Positions 1-6,083 are shown, counted from the first letter of the stretch. The stretch: DNA of 11,718 bases from Clostridiales bacterium (GCA_019420065.1 JAHZHX010000063.1:1-11718), one strand, 5' to 3'. The notes: generated by a model not told the origin, from the letters alone. Numbers and translations are program-made.

Positions 1-215
1 AGCTGCGCGCCCATGTTCTCAAAGGGATCTTCCAGCTCGATTTCCTTGGCGATGGTCACACCGTCGTTGGTGATGAGGGGAGCGCCGTATTTTTTATCCA
101 GCACAACATTGCGGCCTTTGGGGCCCATGGTGATTTTAACGGTATCGGCCAGAGTGTTCAGGCCTTTTTCCAGCGCGCGGCGGGCGTCTTCGCCAAATTT
201 AATCTGCTTAGCCAT
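1..215 (-). CDS. groEL: Chaperonin GroEL, N-terminal fragment (cut by window edge)
   Basis: Only the first 71 complete codons are in the window; the gene continues off the left edge. The protein starts MAKQIKFGEDARRALEKG and contains TMGPKGRNVVLD and TNDGVTIAKEIEL, the conserved ATP-binding equatorial-domain start of group I chaperonin (Hsp60). Within the family GroEL forms the double heptameric ring that folds proteins with the GroES cap in the cytoplasm. The ATG at 213-215 is preceded by AAGGAGTT (223-230) at good spacing, which fixes the start. It lies 42 bases downstream of groES on the same strand, so the two form the usual groES-groEL operon, controlled from the CIRCE element at 589-615. 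The residues seen show no damage. Confidence 0.97.
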   Translation of the reverse strand, partial: MAKQIKFGEDARRALEKGLNTLADTVKITMGPKGRNVVLDKKYGAPLITNDGVTIAKEIELEDPFENMGAQ

Positions 216-257
216 AATTCATAACTCCTTTATCATGCAATTTTGAGAAAGACGATT

Positions 258-542
258 TTATTCCACAACGGCAAGGATATCGTTCTGGCGGACGATGATA
301 ACTTCCTGTCCGTCGATCTTGACCTCGGTACCGGCATATTTGGAATAGATGACCTTTTGCCCGACGGTTACCTGCATGGTAACCTCCTTGCCGTCCACAT
401 TGCCGCCGGGGCCAACGGCCAGCACTTCAGCCATCTGCGGCTTTTCCTTGGCGGCGGCGGTCAGAATGATGCCGCTTTTCGTGGTTTCTTCAGCTTCAAC
501 GTTTTTGATGACGACACGGTCGCCCAAAGGTTTAATGGTCAT
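258..542 (-). CDS. groES: Co-chaperonin GroES (Hsp10)
   Basis: This 94-residue protein begins MTIKPLGDRVVIK and carries KSGIILTAAAKEKPQ (the mobile loop that docks on GroEL), VGPGG, and KVIYSKYAGTEVKIDG, with a C-terminal DILAVVE. It is a full-length GroES of normal size. As the lid of the GroEL folding chamber it acts in the cytoplasm as a heptamer. Two in-frame ATGs exist. The one at 542 gives the canonical MTIKPLGD start, about 10 bases after the strong AAGGAGG (553-559). The one at 548 adds Met-Phe and leaves only 4 bases from that site. I prefer 542, but 548 cannot be excluded. It is the first gene of the groES-groEL operon and is expected to be repressed by HrcA at the CIRCE element just upstream. 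Confidence 0.96.
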   Translation of the reverse strand: MTIKPLGDRVVIKNVEAEETTKSGIILTAAAKEKPQMAEVLAVGPGGNVDGKEVTMQVTVGQKVIYSKYAGTEVKIDGQEVIIVRQNDILAVVE

Positions 543-588
543 GAACATTTATCCTCCTTAAAAATTATTGCGGATCTCAGTCAGATTG

Positions 589-615
589 TTAGCACTCATA
601 CTTGATGAGTGCTAT
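589..615 (-). promoter_or_regulatory. CIRCE operator (HrcA binding site)
   Basis: The sequence has TTAGCACTC, nine bases, then GAGTGCTAT. The CIRCE consensus is TTAGCACTC-N9-GAGTGCTAA, so this matches 17 of 18 arm positions with exact spacing. The one difference is the last base of the right arm as read on the plus strand. It sits between the groESL promoter and the groES ribosome binding site, around or just after the expected transcription start. HrcA binding there would repress the operon until heat shock. The hrcA gene itself is not in the window. Confidence 0.97.
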
Positions 616-629
616 CCAACTGCAAACAT

Positions 630-658
630 ATTTTACCGCAAATGCGCGGCATATGCAA
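630..658 (-). promoter_or_regulatory. Probable sigma-A promoter of groES-groEL
   Basis: On the minus strand, TTGCAT (653-658) is followed after 17 bases by TAAAAT (630-635). The -10 box matches TATAAT at 5 of 6 positions; the -35 box is weaker (3 of 6). Transcription would begin near 623, placing the CIRCE element at the start of the transcript, which is the usual arrangement. The A/T-rich tract at about 660-735 may help both this promoter and the divergent mutY promoter. Confidence 0.7.
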
Positions 659-746
659 TACCTATTTTGAAATATTTTTCTATTTTTCATGCTCTTAAAA
701 GCAGAATTTATAAAAAATTTTGAAAAGAACGTTTTTTCAGGCAGCT

Positions 747-775
747 TTGCCATGATTAGTAAAGTGTGTTATACT
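747..775 (+). promoter_or_regulatory. Sigma-A promoter of the mutY-birA unit
   Basis: TTGCCA (747-752, 5 of 6 to TTGACA) is followed by a 17-base spacer and TATACT (770-775, 5 of 6 to TATAAT). A TG at 767-768 makes this an extended -10 element. Transcription would start near 782, about 25 bases before the mutY ATG. It is divergent from the groESL promoter, with roughly 90 A/T-rich bases between them. Confidence 0.82.
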
Positions 776-807
776 GAAGAAAATCCATTTTGACAAGGAG
801 CCGTACC

Positions 808-1857
808 ATGTCTTACGCAGCGCTTTTGCCCTGGTATCAACAGAATAAACGAATACTGCCATTTCGCGGCACGCGCGATCCATATGCCGTATGGGTTTCG
901 GAGATCATGCTGCAGCAAACGCGCACCGAGACCGTTGCCGGTTACTATACCAGGTTCATGGCGCGTTTTCCCAATGTGCGGGCGCTGGCGGAGGCAAGCG
1001 AGCAGGAGGTGCTCAAGCTCTGGGAAGGGTTGGGGTATTATTCCCGCGCGCGCAACCTGCACCGTGCGGCGCGGATGATCCTTCAAGAATACGGCGGCGA
1101 ATTTCCGCGCACCTACAGCGCGGTGCGGGCCCTGCCGGGAATCGGGGATTATACCGCGGCGGCAATCGCTTCCATTGCCTACCGCATGCCATATCCGGCC
1201 ATCGACGGCAACCTGAACCGGGTGCTGTCGCGCGTTCATGGGATCCGCGAGGATATCGATCATCCGCAGGCAAAGAACAGAATCCTTGCTTTGGCGCAGG
1301 AGCATATTGACGCGGATGCGCCGGGAGACTGGAATCAGGCGCTGATGGATCTGGGGGCCACGATATGCACCCCGGGAACGCCCGATTGCCCTTGCTGTCC
1401 GCTGCAAGCGATTTGTGATGCATGCGCGCAGGGTGATGCGGAGCGGCTTCCTGTCCGCGCGGCGGCTAAACCGCCCAAAGCGGTGGATATAGGCGTCGGC
1501 ATAGCGCTGCGCAACGGACGGGTGCTGCTGGAACAGCGTGAAGCATCGCTGCTGAAGGGACTGTGGGTGTTTGCGCTTTCGGAGGGCGACAGTACGCCGG
1601 AGGGCGTACAAAAGAAGCTGTCCAGCTTGGGCGTGAAAGCGGCGCTTGCTGAGCGCCTTGGAGAAGCAAAGCACGTTTTTACGCACCGGGTTTGGAATAT
1701 GCAGCTGTATTGCTTCCGGGCCATAAACGATGGCTGCGGACGCGGCTGCCAATGGGCGGATGCTGCGCTTCTGGCGTCGCTGCCGCTGCCAACGGCGATG
1801 CGGGCTGCGCGGCGGGAAGCCATGCGGCTGCTTGAAGAAGAGAATTGCGAGGAATGA
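808..1857 (+). CDS. mutY: A/G-specific adenine glycosylase MutY
   Basis: This 349-residue DNA repair enzyme removes adenine mispaired with 8-oxoguanine or guanine. The N-terminal HhH-GPD glycosylase fold carries VSEIMLQQT with the catalytic Glu at residue 32. LPGIGDYTAAAIASIAY is the helix-hairpin-helix, and AIDGN holds the catalytic Asp at 133. The 4Fe-4S loop is complete: Cys187, Cys194, Cys197 and Cys203 in the C-x6-C-x2-C-x5-C pattern. The C-terminal part (about 225-349, with FTHRVWNMQLY) fits the NUDIX-like domain that recognises 8-oxoguanine. The start at 808 is chosen because AAGGAG (795-800) lies 7 bases before it; an upstream in-frame TTG at 790 would place this ribosome site inside the gene. 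It is first in a unit with birA, whose ATG follows 3 bases after this stop. Confidence 0.97.
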   Translation: MSYAALLPWYQQNKRILPFRGTRDPYAVWVSEIMLQQTRTETVAGYYTRFMARFPNVRALAEASEQEVLKLWEGLGYYSRARNLHRAARMILQEYGGEFPRTYSAVRALPGIGDYTAAAIASIAYRMPYPAIDGNLNRVLSRVHGIREDIDHPQAKNRILALAQEHIDADAPGDWNQALMDLGATICTPGTPDCPCCPLQAICDACAQGDAERLPVRAAAKPPKAVDIGVGIALRNGRVLLEQREASLLKGLWVFALSEGDSTPEGVQKKLSSLGVKAALAERLGEAKHVFTHRVWNMQLYCFRAINDGCGRGCQWADAALLASLPLPTAMRAARREAMRLLEEENCEE

Positions 1858-1860
1858 TAA

Positions 1861-2601
1861 ATGCCGGATTTAATATTGCTGCAAACGCTGCTGCCGGGAA
1901 CGCCTCTGCGCGTGTATTCCGAGACGGCATCGACCAATACCGACGCCCGGGCATGGATCAAGGAAGGCGGCGCGCCGGGCGGTCTGGTGGTGGCCGGGCG
2001 TCAAAGCGGCGGCCGGGGACGTATGGGCAGATCCTTTTGCTCCGCGCCTGGCGGCCTGTATATGAGTATACTGTTGCCCGGCGGAGGAGAGGCGGGAGAG
2101 CTGACAACGCTGTGCGCGATCGCGGTGTGCCACGCCGTAGAGCAGCTCGGCGGCTTGAAGCTGGACGTCAAATGGGTCAACGACCTTTTATATGAAGGAA
2201 AAAAGGTGTGCGGGATTTTGTGCGAGGGCGTATGGGCAGGCAATGAAACGCGGGGCACGGTTGCGGGCATTGGACTGAATGTTTGTCAGCGGGATTTTCC
2301 TCCCGAGCTGCGGGAGGTTGCGCGCTCCCTGTATCCGGACGGCAGCGCGCCCGCGCCGTTGGAGGCGTATGCCGCCGCGATCTATCGGGAGGTGTTTCGG
2401 CTGCTCCCGGCTGCGCCGGCGCATATGCCGGAATATCGCAGCCGCTGCCAAACGCTGCGCCGGCAGGTATGCTGGCAGCAAAACGGCGAAAGCTTTGCGG
2501 GCCTGGCGCTTGATGTGGACAATCGCGGCGCGCTGCTGATCGAAACGGCGCAGGGAATTGTAACGCTTGGCGCGGGCGAGGTCAGCGTGCGGCCTTTTTG
2601 A
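1861..2601 (+). CDS. birA: Biotin-[acetyl-CoA carboxylase] ligase, monofunctional
   Basis: This 246-residue enzyme makes biotinyl-5'-AMP and transfers biotin to the lysine of biotin carboxyl carrier domains. Visible family motifs are ETASTN (21-26), the adenylate-binding GGRGRMGR (50-57), and KWVNDLLYEGKKVCGILCE (from 104), whose KKVCG part corresponds to the catalytic-lysine region. A short SH3-like C-terminal domain follows (about 200-246). The N-terminal winged-helix repressor domain of E. coli BirA is absent: the ligase motifs begin almost at residue 1. This is therefore the short, non-regulatory class and should not bind DNA. The ATG is preceded by GCGAGGA and lies 3 bases after the mutY stop, so it is probably co-transcribed and translationally coupled with mutY. 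Confidence 0.95.
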   Translation: MPDLILLQTLLPGTPLRVYSETASTNTDARAWIKEGGAPGGLVVAGRQSGGRGRMGRSFCSAPGGLYMSILLPGGGEAGELTTLCAIAVCHAVEQLGGLKLDVKWVNDLLYEGKKVCGILCEGVWAGNETRGTVAGIGLNVCQRDFPPELREVARSLYPDGSAPAPLEAYAAAIYREVFRLLPAAPAHMPEYRSRCQTLRRQVCWQQNGESFAGLALDVDNRGALLIETAQGIVTLGAGEVSVRPF

Positions 2602-2630
2602 TTGACGGATGCTTGCCGGTATGCTACAAT
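2602..2630 (+). promoter_or_regulatory. Strong sigma-A promoter overlapping the birA 3' end
   Basis: TTGACG (2602-2607, 5 of 6) starts on the base after the birA stop. After 17 bases comes TACAAT (2625-2630, 5 of 6), preceded by TG (2622-2623), an extended -10. Transcription would start near 2637, about 22 bases before the ATG of the secreted protein. That gene and the downstream phosphatase can therefore be expressed independently of mutY-birA. Confidence 0.85.
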
Positions 2631-2658
2631 AAAAGCAATACAGCAGGAGGGATTGCCA

Positions 2659-3309
2659 ATGAAAAAGCGCGTTTTTTGTTTGCTGCTCGCGTTGATGCTG
2701 CTATGTACCGTTCCCGCCATGGCCAGCCAGGATACCGCCGCTTTTTTGCGGCATTTCAGATATGGACAGCTGACTGAATATGAAAACAGGGCTTTCCAAT
2801 ATGCGGTTGGCATTTATGGAAAATTTTGGATGTACAGCGATGAAGCGCTGGAAGAATTCATGATGGATTTGGAGGAGAATGCGTCAGAGGACGATGAAGA
2901 GCTGTACGATCTGCGCGTGTGGGTTTCGCCGGACAGAAGGTATGCGGTTGAAATCCAGGTGAAGGAGCCGACCTACGAATCGTTTGCGGTTGAAGTGGAA
3001 AAAGCGGCTGAGGTTGCTGCAAAAGAGCAAAAATACTACGAGCCGGAGCAAGAACTGAAGCAGCTGCATGATGGTATTTTGCGCGATACGCCTGCCGGTC
3101 AGATGCTGGAAACAGCTATGTCCTATAATATGTCAGACGGGGAAGGGAATACCATCCCGGTGGTATATGTATATTATGATTATTATCATGAAAATGTAGA
3201 ATACATTTTTGCTGTTACCAATTTTATGGGCGACTATGAGAGCGCGCAGGCCATGCTGGATGAGATGATGCAGACCGTCCGCATCGGCGCAGGCGGCGCC
3301 GTGATGTAA
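2659..3309 (+). CDS. Secreted protein of unknown function with a signal peptide
   Basis: I do not recognise the 216-residue product as a named protein. Residues 1-22 form a classical signal peptide: MKKR, a hydrophobic run CLLLALMLLCTVP, then AMA-SQ as a likely signal peptidase I site. The Cys in LMLLC is not a lipobox, since Leu at -1 is not accepted, so a lipoprotein is unlikely. The mature part is acidic, with a Glu/Asp cluster around 75-85, a helical Glu/Lys/Ala segment around 115-140, and an aromatic strand YVYYDYY near 175. The end pattern (strand, FMGDYESAQAMLDEMMQTVRI helix) faintly recalls the PsbP/Mog1/DcrB fold, which is only a suggestion. AGGAGG (2645-2650) lies 8 bases before the ATG, and a strong promoter precedes it. 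The phosphatase gene begins on the base after its stop, indicating co-expression. Confidence 0.85.
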   Translation: MKKRVFCLLLALMLLCTVPAMASQDTAAFLRHFRYGQLTEYENRAFQYAVGIYGKFWMYSDEALEEFMMDLEENASEDDEELYDLRVWVSPDRRYAVEIQVKEPTYESFAVEVEKAAEVAAKEQKYYEPEQELKQLHDGILRDTPAGQMLETAMSYNMSDGEGNTIPVVYVYYDYYHENVEYIFAVTNFMGDYESAQAMLDEMMQTVRIGAGGAVM

Positions 3310-3948
3310 ATGCCTATGCCGGATATAGCCGTTTTTGATTTTGACGGAACGATTATCCCCGGAGACAGCGTGCTGCATATGATCCGTTTTGCCGTGGATC
3401 AGCGCTGCATACGCCCGGCGGAGGTACTGCGCGCGGCATGGATGGGCCTGCTTTATCGCTTGCGTCTTGCGGATGCGATGGCGGCAAAGCGCGCCGCGCA
3501 CGATTTTCTGCGGCGGATGGACGCGGCAAAGTGCGCTGCCTTTTTGCAGAGCTTTGCCCGGAAGCTGGTAGAGTCTGCTTATCCCGAGGCGCTGAAGCGC
3601 ATTGAACAGCATAAAAATAATGGCGAGCTGGTGATCCTGTGCTCTGCCAGCTGCCATTGCTATATGCAGTATGTTGCTTTGCTTTTGCAGGCGGACGCAT
3701 TGCTGTGTACTCCGTCGGATGATGCGGGCGGAGTGCTTGCGCCCAACTGCAAGGGCGAGGAAAAGGTACGCCGCGTAACGGCATGGATTCGGGAAAATCA
3801 ACCGGGTGCGGGCAGGCTGGCTGCCGGATATGGCGACAGCGGCGCCGACGCCTGTATCCTGTCGCAATGCGAAAAGCCCGTGCTGGTCAATGCCAAGCGC
3901 GCGCTGCGGCGCAGGCTGCCTGCTGCGGAGCGGGTTTTCTGGCGGTAA
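3310..3948 (+). CDS. HAD-superfamily subfamily IB phosphatase (SerB-like)
   Basis: This 212-residue cytoplasmic hydrolase has all four HAD motifs. Motif I is FDFDGT, with nucleophile Asp10 and general acid/base Asp12. Motif II is VILCSAS (Ser112). The motif III lysine is in NCKGEEK (Lys148), and motif IV is GYGDSGAD with Asp176 and Asp180 for Mg2+. A helical cap lies between motifs I and II (about 20-95), as in the phosphoserine phosphatase-like IB group. The true substrate cannot be read from sequence; phosphoserine or a phospholipid head-group phosphate are family possibilities. The ATG follows the upstream stop directly (TAAATG), with no good ribosome site of its own, so translation is probably coupled. 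A second ATG lies 6 bases in. Its TAA abuts the spoVAE stop codon on the other strand. Confidence 0.88.
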   Translation: MPMPDIAVFDFDGTIIPGDSVLHMIRFAVDQRCIRPAEVLRAAWMGLLYRLRLADAMAAKRAAHDFLRRMDAAKCAAFLQSFARKLVESAYPEALKRIEQHKNNGELVILCSASCHCYMQYVALLLQADALLCTPSDDAGGVLAPNCKGEEKVRRVTAWIRENQPGAGRLAAGYGDSGADACILSQCEKPVLVNAKRALRRRLPAAERVFWR

Positions 3949-4320
3949 TCAGGTTTTGGGCTTGGGTTTGAAGCATAGCGCGGCCAGAAAACCGAAGAAT
4001 ATCGCGGCGGCGATTCCGCCTGCGGTGGCGGAGATCCCGCCGGTAAACGCGCCCAGAAGCCCTTCTTCCTGCACGGCATGGATGGCTCCCTGCGCTAGGC
4101 TGTGCCCAAAGCCGGTCAATGGCACCGTAGCGCCCGCGCCTGCAAAGCGGACGATGGGGCCGTATAGTCCTATCGCGCTCAATATAACGCCTGCCGTGAT
4201 GTAGCTGACAAGCACGCGCGCGGGCGTTAATTTTGTTTTGAGGATAATCAGCTCGCCGATCACACAAAAGACGCCGCCCACTATAAATGCCTTGATATAC
4301 ATCCACAGATATGCCCACAT
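3949..4320 (-). CDS. spoVAE: Stage V sporulation protein AE (DPA channel subunit)
   Basis: This 123-residue membrane protein matches SpoVAE (SpoVAEb of Bacillus) in length and sequence. It starts with the hydrophobic segment WMYIKAFIVGGVFCVIGELI, continues with a segment near VSYITAGVILSAIGLYGP, has the conserved core FAGAGATVPLTGFGH, and ends in a hydrophobic AAAIFFGFLAALCF helix and a basic tail. SpoVA membrane subunits sit in the spore inner membrane and pass dipicolinic acid in during sporulation and out at germination. The gene is last in the operon: its ATG lies one base after the spoVAD stop, with GAGGGGG overlapping the end of spoVAD as ribosome site. It is paralogous to SpoVAC in this same operon. 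Its TGA abuts the convergent HAD stop, leaving no space for a separate terminator. Confidence 0.95.
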   Translation of the reverse strand: MWAYLWMYIKAFIVGGVFCVIGELIILKTKLTPARVLVSYITAGVILSAIGLYGPIVRFAGAGATVPLTGFGHSLAQGAIHAVQEEGLLGAFTGGISATAGGIAAAIFFGFLAALCFKPKPKT

Positions 4321-4321
4321 A

Positions 4322-5359
4322 TTATTGCACCCCCTCGATTACTACCGCGTGCGCAACGCCGGGGATTGTTTCGCCCTGCTGGTTGGTTGTGGGGCTGAGC
4401 AGCGCGCCGGTCGCCATAAAAAGTACGCGCTTCCATTCGCCGCGCTGGATTCGCGGCAGGATATCGGCACTGAGCACCGTGGCGGAGCAGCCGCAGCCGG
4501 AGCCGCCCGCATGACTGTCCTGAGAGGGGTCAAAGATCGACAGGCCGCAGTCCATCATGCGCTCGCGCGGCAAGGGATGCCCCAGCCGCTCGCTCCATTC
4601 CAGCAGCAGCTCACTGCCTACATAGCCTAAATCACCGGTGATGATGCGGTCAAAATTTTCCGGCTTGTCGCCGGTGTCGTCCAGATAGGCGCAAATGGTT
4701 GCCGCGGCGGCTGGCGCCATGGCGGCGCCCATGTTATTGGCGTCCGTAACTCCCATATCCACGACACGGCCGATACAGCCTCGCGTCAGCTGCGCCAGAG
4801 GCGTGGGGTACTGCGTCCGGTCCGGCTGCGCTACCATCATTACGCCGGCGCCTGTCACTGTCCACTGCGAGGCGGGAGTGCGCTGATTGCCGTATTCCAG
4901 CGGGTAACGGTACTGCCGTTCCGCCGTGGCGTAATGGCTGCCAGCCGTGCATAGAATGGGCGAAGCATAGCCGCCGTCAACCAGCATGCCGCCTACCAAA
5001 AGTCCTTCGGACATGGTGCTGCATGCGCCGTACAGCCCTAAAAACGGCGTTTTCAGCGAGCGCGCAGCCAGGGAGGAGGGCATGATCTGATTCAGCAGGT
5101 CGCCGCCCATCATGGCCTGCACGCTTTTTTCACCCTGACCAACCTTGCTCAGGCAGATGCGGCAGGCTTCCCGCAGCAGCGCGGCTTCAGCCTGCTCATA
5201 GCTTTCCTGGCCGAATTCGGAGGATTGGGCGACCAGGTCAAACTGCTCGCCCAGCGGGCCTTTTCCTTCGCGCGGCCCTACCGCGCTGGCAGAGGATACG
5301 ATCCACGGTTTTGTTTTATACACAACGGTTTGGTATCCCAAACGATTTGCCGGTTCCAT
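4322..5359 (-). CDS. spoVAD: Stage V sporulation protein AD (DPA-binding, thiolase fold)
   Basis: This 345-residue soluble protein is close to the usual 335-345 length of SpoVAD. It has a thiolase/ketosynthase-like fold: GLYGACSTMSEGLLVGGML places Cys113 where thiolases carry the nucleophile, and NNMGAAMAPAAA and the C-terminal GETIPGVAHAVVIEG are typical of the family. Conserved SpoVAD blocks include ASAVGPREGKGPLG near residue 25 and GSHYATAERQYRYPLEYG near 140. In Bacillus, SpoVAD binds Ca-DPA on the outer face of the forespore or spore inner membrane and is essential for DPA uptake; no catalytic role is established. The ATG follows AAGGAG (5365-5370), which begins on the base after the spoVAC stop, so the two are tightly coupled. 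Confidence 0.97.
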   Translation of the reverse strand: MEPANRLGYQTVVYKTKPWIVSSASAVGPREGKGPLGEQFDLVAQSSEFGQESYEQAEAALLREACRICLSKVGQGEKSVQAMMGGDLLNQIMPSSLAARSLKTPFLGLYGACSTMSEGLLVGGMLVDGGYASPILCTAGSHYATAERQYRYPLEYGNQRTPASQWTVTGAGVMMVAQPDRTQYPTPLAQLTRGCIGRVVDMGVTDANNMGAAMAPAAAATICAYLDDTGDKPENFDRIITGDLGYVGSELLLEWSERLGHPLPRERMMDCGLSIFDPSQDSHAGGSGCGCSATVLSADILPRIQRGEWKRVLFMATGALLSPTTNQQGETIPGVAHAVVIEGVQ

Positions 5360-5370
5360 ATGCTCTCCTT

Positions 5371-5832
5371 TTACAGTGAAATGAAATAATAGATCAGCCC
5401 CACGATGACGGAGGTGCTGATGCCGTACACCAGTACGGGGCCGGCGATGGTGAACAGCTTTGCTCCCGTGCCAAGCACCCAGCCTTCGGGACGGAACTCC
5501 ATAGCGGGTGACACCATGGCGTTGGCAAAACCGGTAATGGGCACAACGGTACCCGCGCCGGCGTATTTGGCAATGACGTCGAATACGCCGATGCCGGTCA
5601 GCAGGGCGGTAAGAAACACCAGCACAATGCTGGCGAAGCAGCTGCCCTGGGCCAGCGTCAGGCCCAGAAAATTCATGCCCGCGTCAATGAGGGCCTGGCC
5701 GAACAGGCAGATGGTGCCGCCGACCCAAAACGCGCGCCAGCAGCCCTGGGCGACTTTGCTTTTGGGTGTTATCTGGGCAATGAGTGCTTTGTATTGTTCG
5801 ATGCGATCCTGTTTGGAACGGCTTTGCTGCAT
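5371..5832 (-). CDS. spoVAC: Stage V sporulation protein AC (DPA channel subunit)
   Basis: The 153-residue product matches SpoVAC, usually about 150 residues. A basic N-terminal region (MQQSRSKQDRIEQYKALI) leads into hydrophobic segments around 36-58, 65-85 and 122-150. The core YAGAGTVVPITGFANAM (about 90-106) mirrors the same motif in SpoVAE. In Bacillus, SpoVAC is an integral inner-membrane protein that can form a mechanosensitive pore involved in DPA release. The start at 5832 is chosen because GGAAGG (5839-5844) lies 6 bases before it. An upstream in-frame ATG at 5856 would overlap the preceding small ORF and has no such site. The ATG lies one base after the stop of that small ORF, which suggests coupled translation. 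Confidence 0.95.
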   Translation of the reverse strand: MQQSRSKQDRIEQYKALIAQITPKSKVAQGCWRAFWVGGTICLFGQALIDAGMNFLGLTLAQGSCFASIVLVFLTALLTGIGVFDVIAKYAGAGTVVPITGFANAMVSPAMEFRPEGWVLGTGAKLFTIAGPVLVYGISTSVIVGLIYYFISL

Positions 5833-5833
5833 A

Positions 5834-5950
5834 TCAATCCTTCCTTTCACGCACAATGGGGAAAGAGCGCATGTCTTTTACGCGAATTTCCCTGTCGCCT
5901 GCCCGCGGCAGACGAAGCAACGGATGGGGAAACGCAGGGTACTTTTCCAT
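5834..5950 (-). CDS. Small ORF (38 aa) leading the spoVA operon, unknown function
   Basis: A 38-codon ORF starts MEKYPAFPHPLLRLPRAGDR and ends SFPIVRERKD. Its ATG (5948-5950) is preceded by GGGAGG (5956-5961) at 5-base spacing, a better ribosome site than many full genes here. Its stop (5834-5836) is one base from the spoVAC ATG, and the spoVAC ribosome site lies inside its last codons, the geometry of a translated, coupled gene. The product is basic, Pro/Arg-rich, without a hydrophobic segment and without Cys. I recognise no family. It is not spoVAA or spoVAB, which precede spoVAC in Bacillus and are much larger. A candidate forespore promoter lies about 35 bases upstream. It may encode a small sporulation protein or serve mainly as a translated leader for spoVAC. 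Confidence 0.6.
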   Translation of the reverse strand: MEKYPAFPHPLLRLPRAGDREIRVKDMRSFPIVRERKD

Positions 5951-5984
5951 AATATCCTCCCGCAATGAAGTAATGATGCAAATG

Positions 5985-6014
5985 CAGTATGCGCAGAAAA
6001 AGGAAAAAGCATGC
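5985..6014 (-). promoter_or_regulatory. Candidate sigma-G/sigma-F promoter of the spoVA operon
   Basis: On the minus strand GCATG (6010-6014) is followed by exactly 18 bases and CATACTG (5985-5991). The Bacillus sigma-G consensus is roughly GHATR-N18-CATNHTA, so the -35 is a full match and the -10 misses only its last base. Transcription would start near 5978, placing the 38-codon ORF at the head of the message. spoVA operons are known sigma-G targets, so position and logic agree. The match is short, hence moderate confidence. Confidence 0.55.
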
Positions 6015-6026
6015 GATTGACATGCT
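6008..6026. repeat. Inverted repeat in the spoVA / response-regulator divergent promoter region
   Basis: AGCATG (6008-6013) and CATGCT (6021-6026) are perfect reverse complements separated by 7 bases. The left arm overlaps the candidate forespore -35 element and the right arm lies about 23 bases before the -10 box of the response-regulator promoter. This could be a dimeric regulator site, but 6-bp arms also occur by chance. Confidence 0.4.
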
Positions 6027-6045
6027 GGAAGTTTGCTGTTCTTTA

Positions 6046-6054
6046 TGCTATACT
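6046..6054 (+). promoter_or_regulatory. Extended -10 promoter of the response-regulator/kinase genes
   Basis: TGCTATACT (6046-6054) is an extended -10 element with TATACT at 5 of 6 to consensus. At 17 bases upstream only a poor -35 (TGGAAG, 6026-6031) is found, as is common when the extended -10 carries recognition. Transcription would start near 6061, about 23 bases before the ATG. A perfect TTGACA at 6017-6022 is too far away (26 bases) to pair with it. Confidence 0.6.
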
Positions 6055-6083
6055 GAGACGGTAAAGGACGGGAGGAAACGGAC

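Noticed and set aside
790..807. Alternative TTG start for mutY
   Set aside because: The AAGGAG ribosome site would be inside the gene, and the protein starting at 808 gives the usual spacing to the catalytic glutamate and Fe-S cysteines.
769..1752. Long open frame of 327 codons on the minus strand opposite mutY
   Set aside because: It lies antisense to a gene with all catalytic residues intact, its product is rich in Arg/His/Pro without any recognisable motif, and such frames arise from GC-rich codon bias.
2659..2724. Lipoprotein signal for the secreted protein
   Set aside because: The only nearby Cys (in LMLLC) lacks a small residue at -1; AMA-SQ is a better signal peptidase I site.
6017..6022. 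Perfect TTGACA as -35 box of the response-regulator promoter
   Set aside because: It lies 26 bases from TATACT and 21 from the alternative TATGCT, outside the usable spacer range; sequence at 16-18 bases does not resemble a -10 box.
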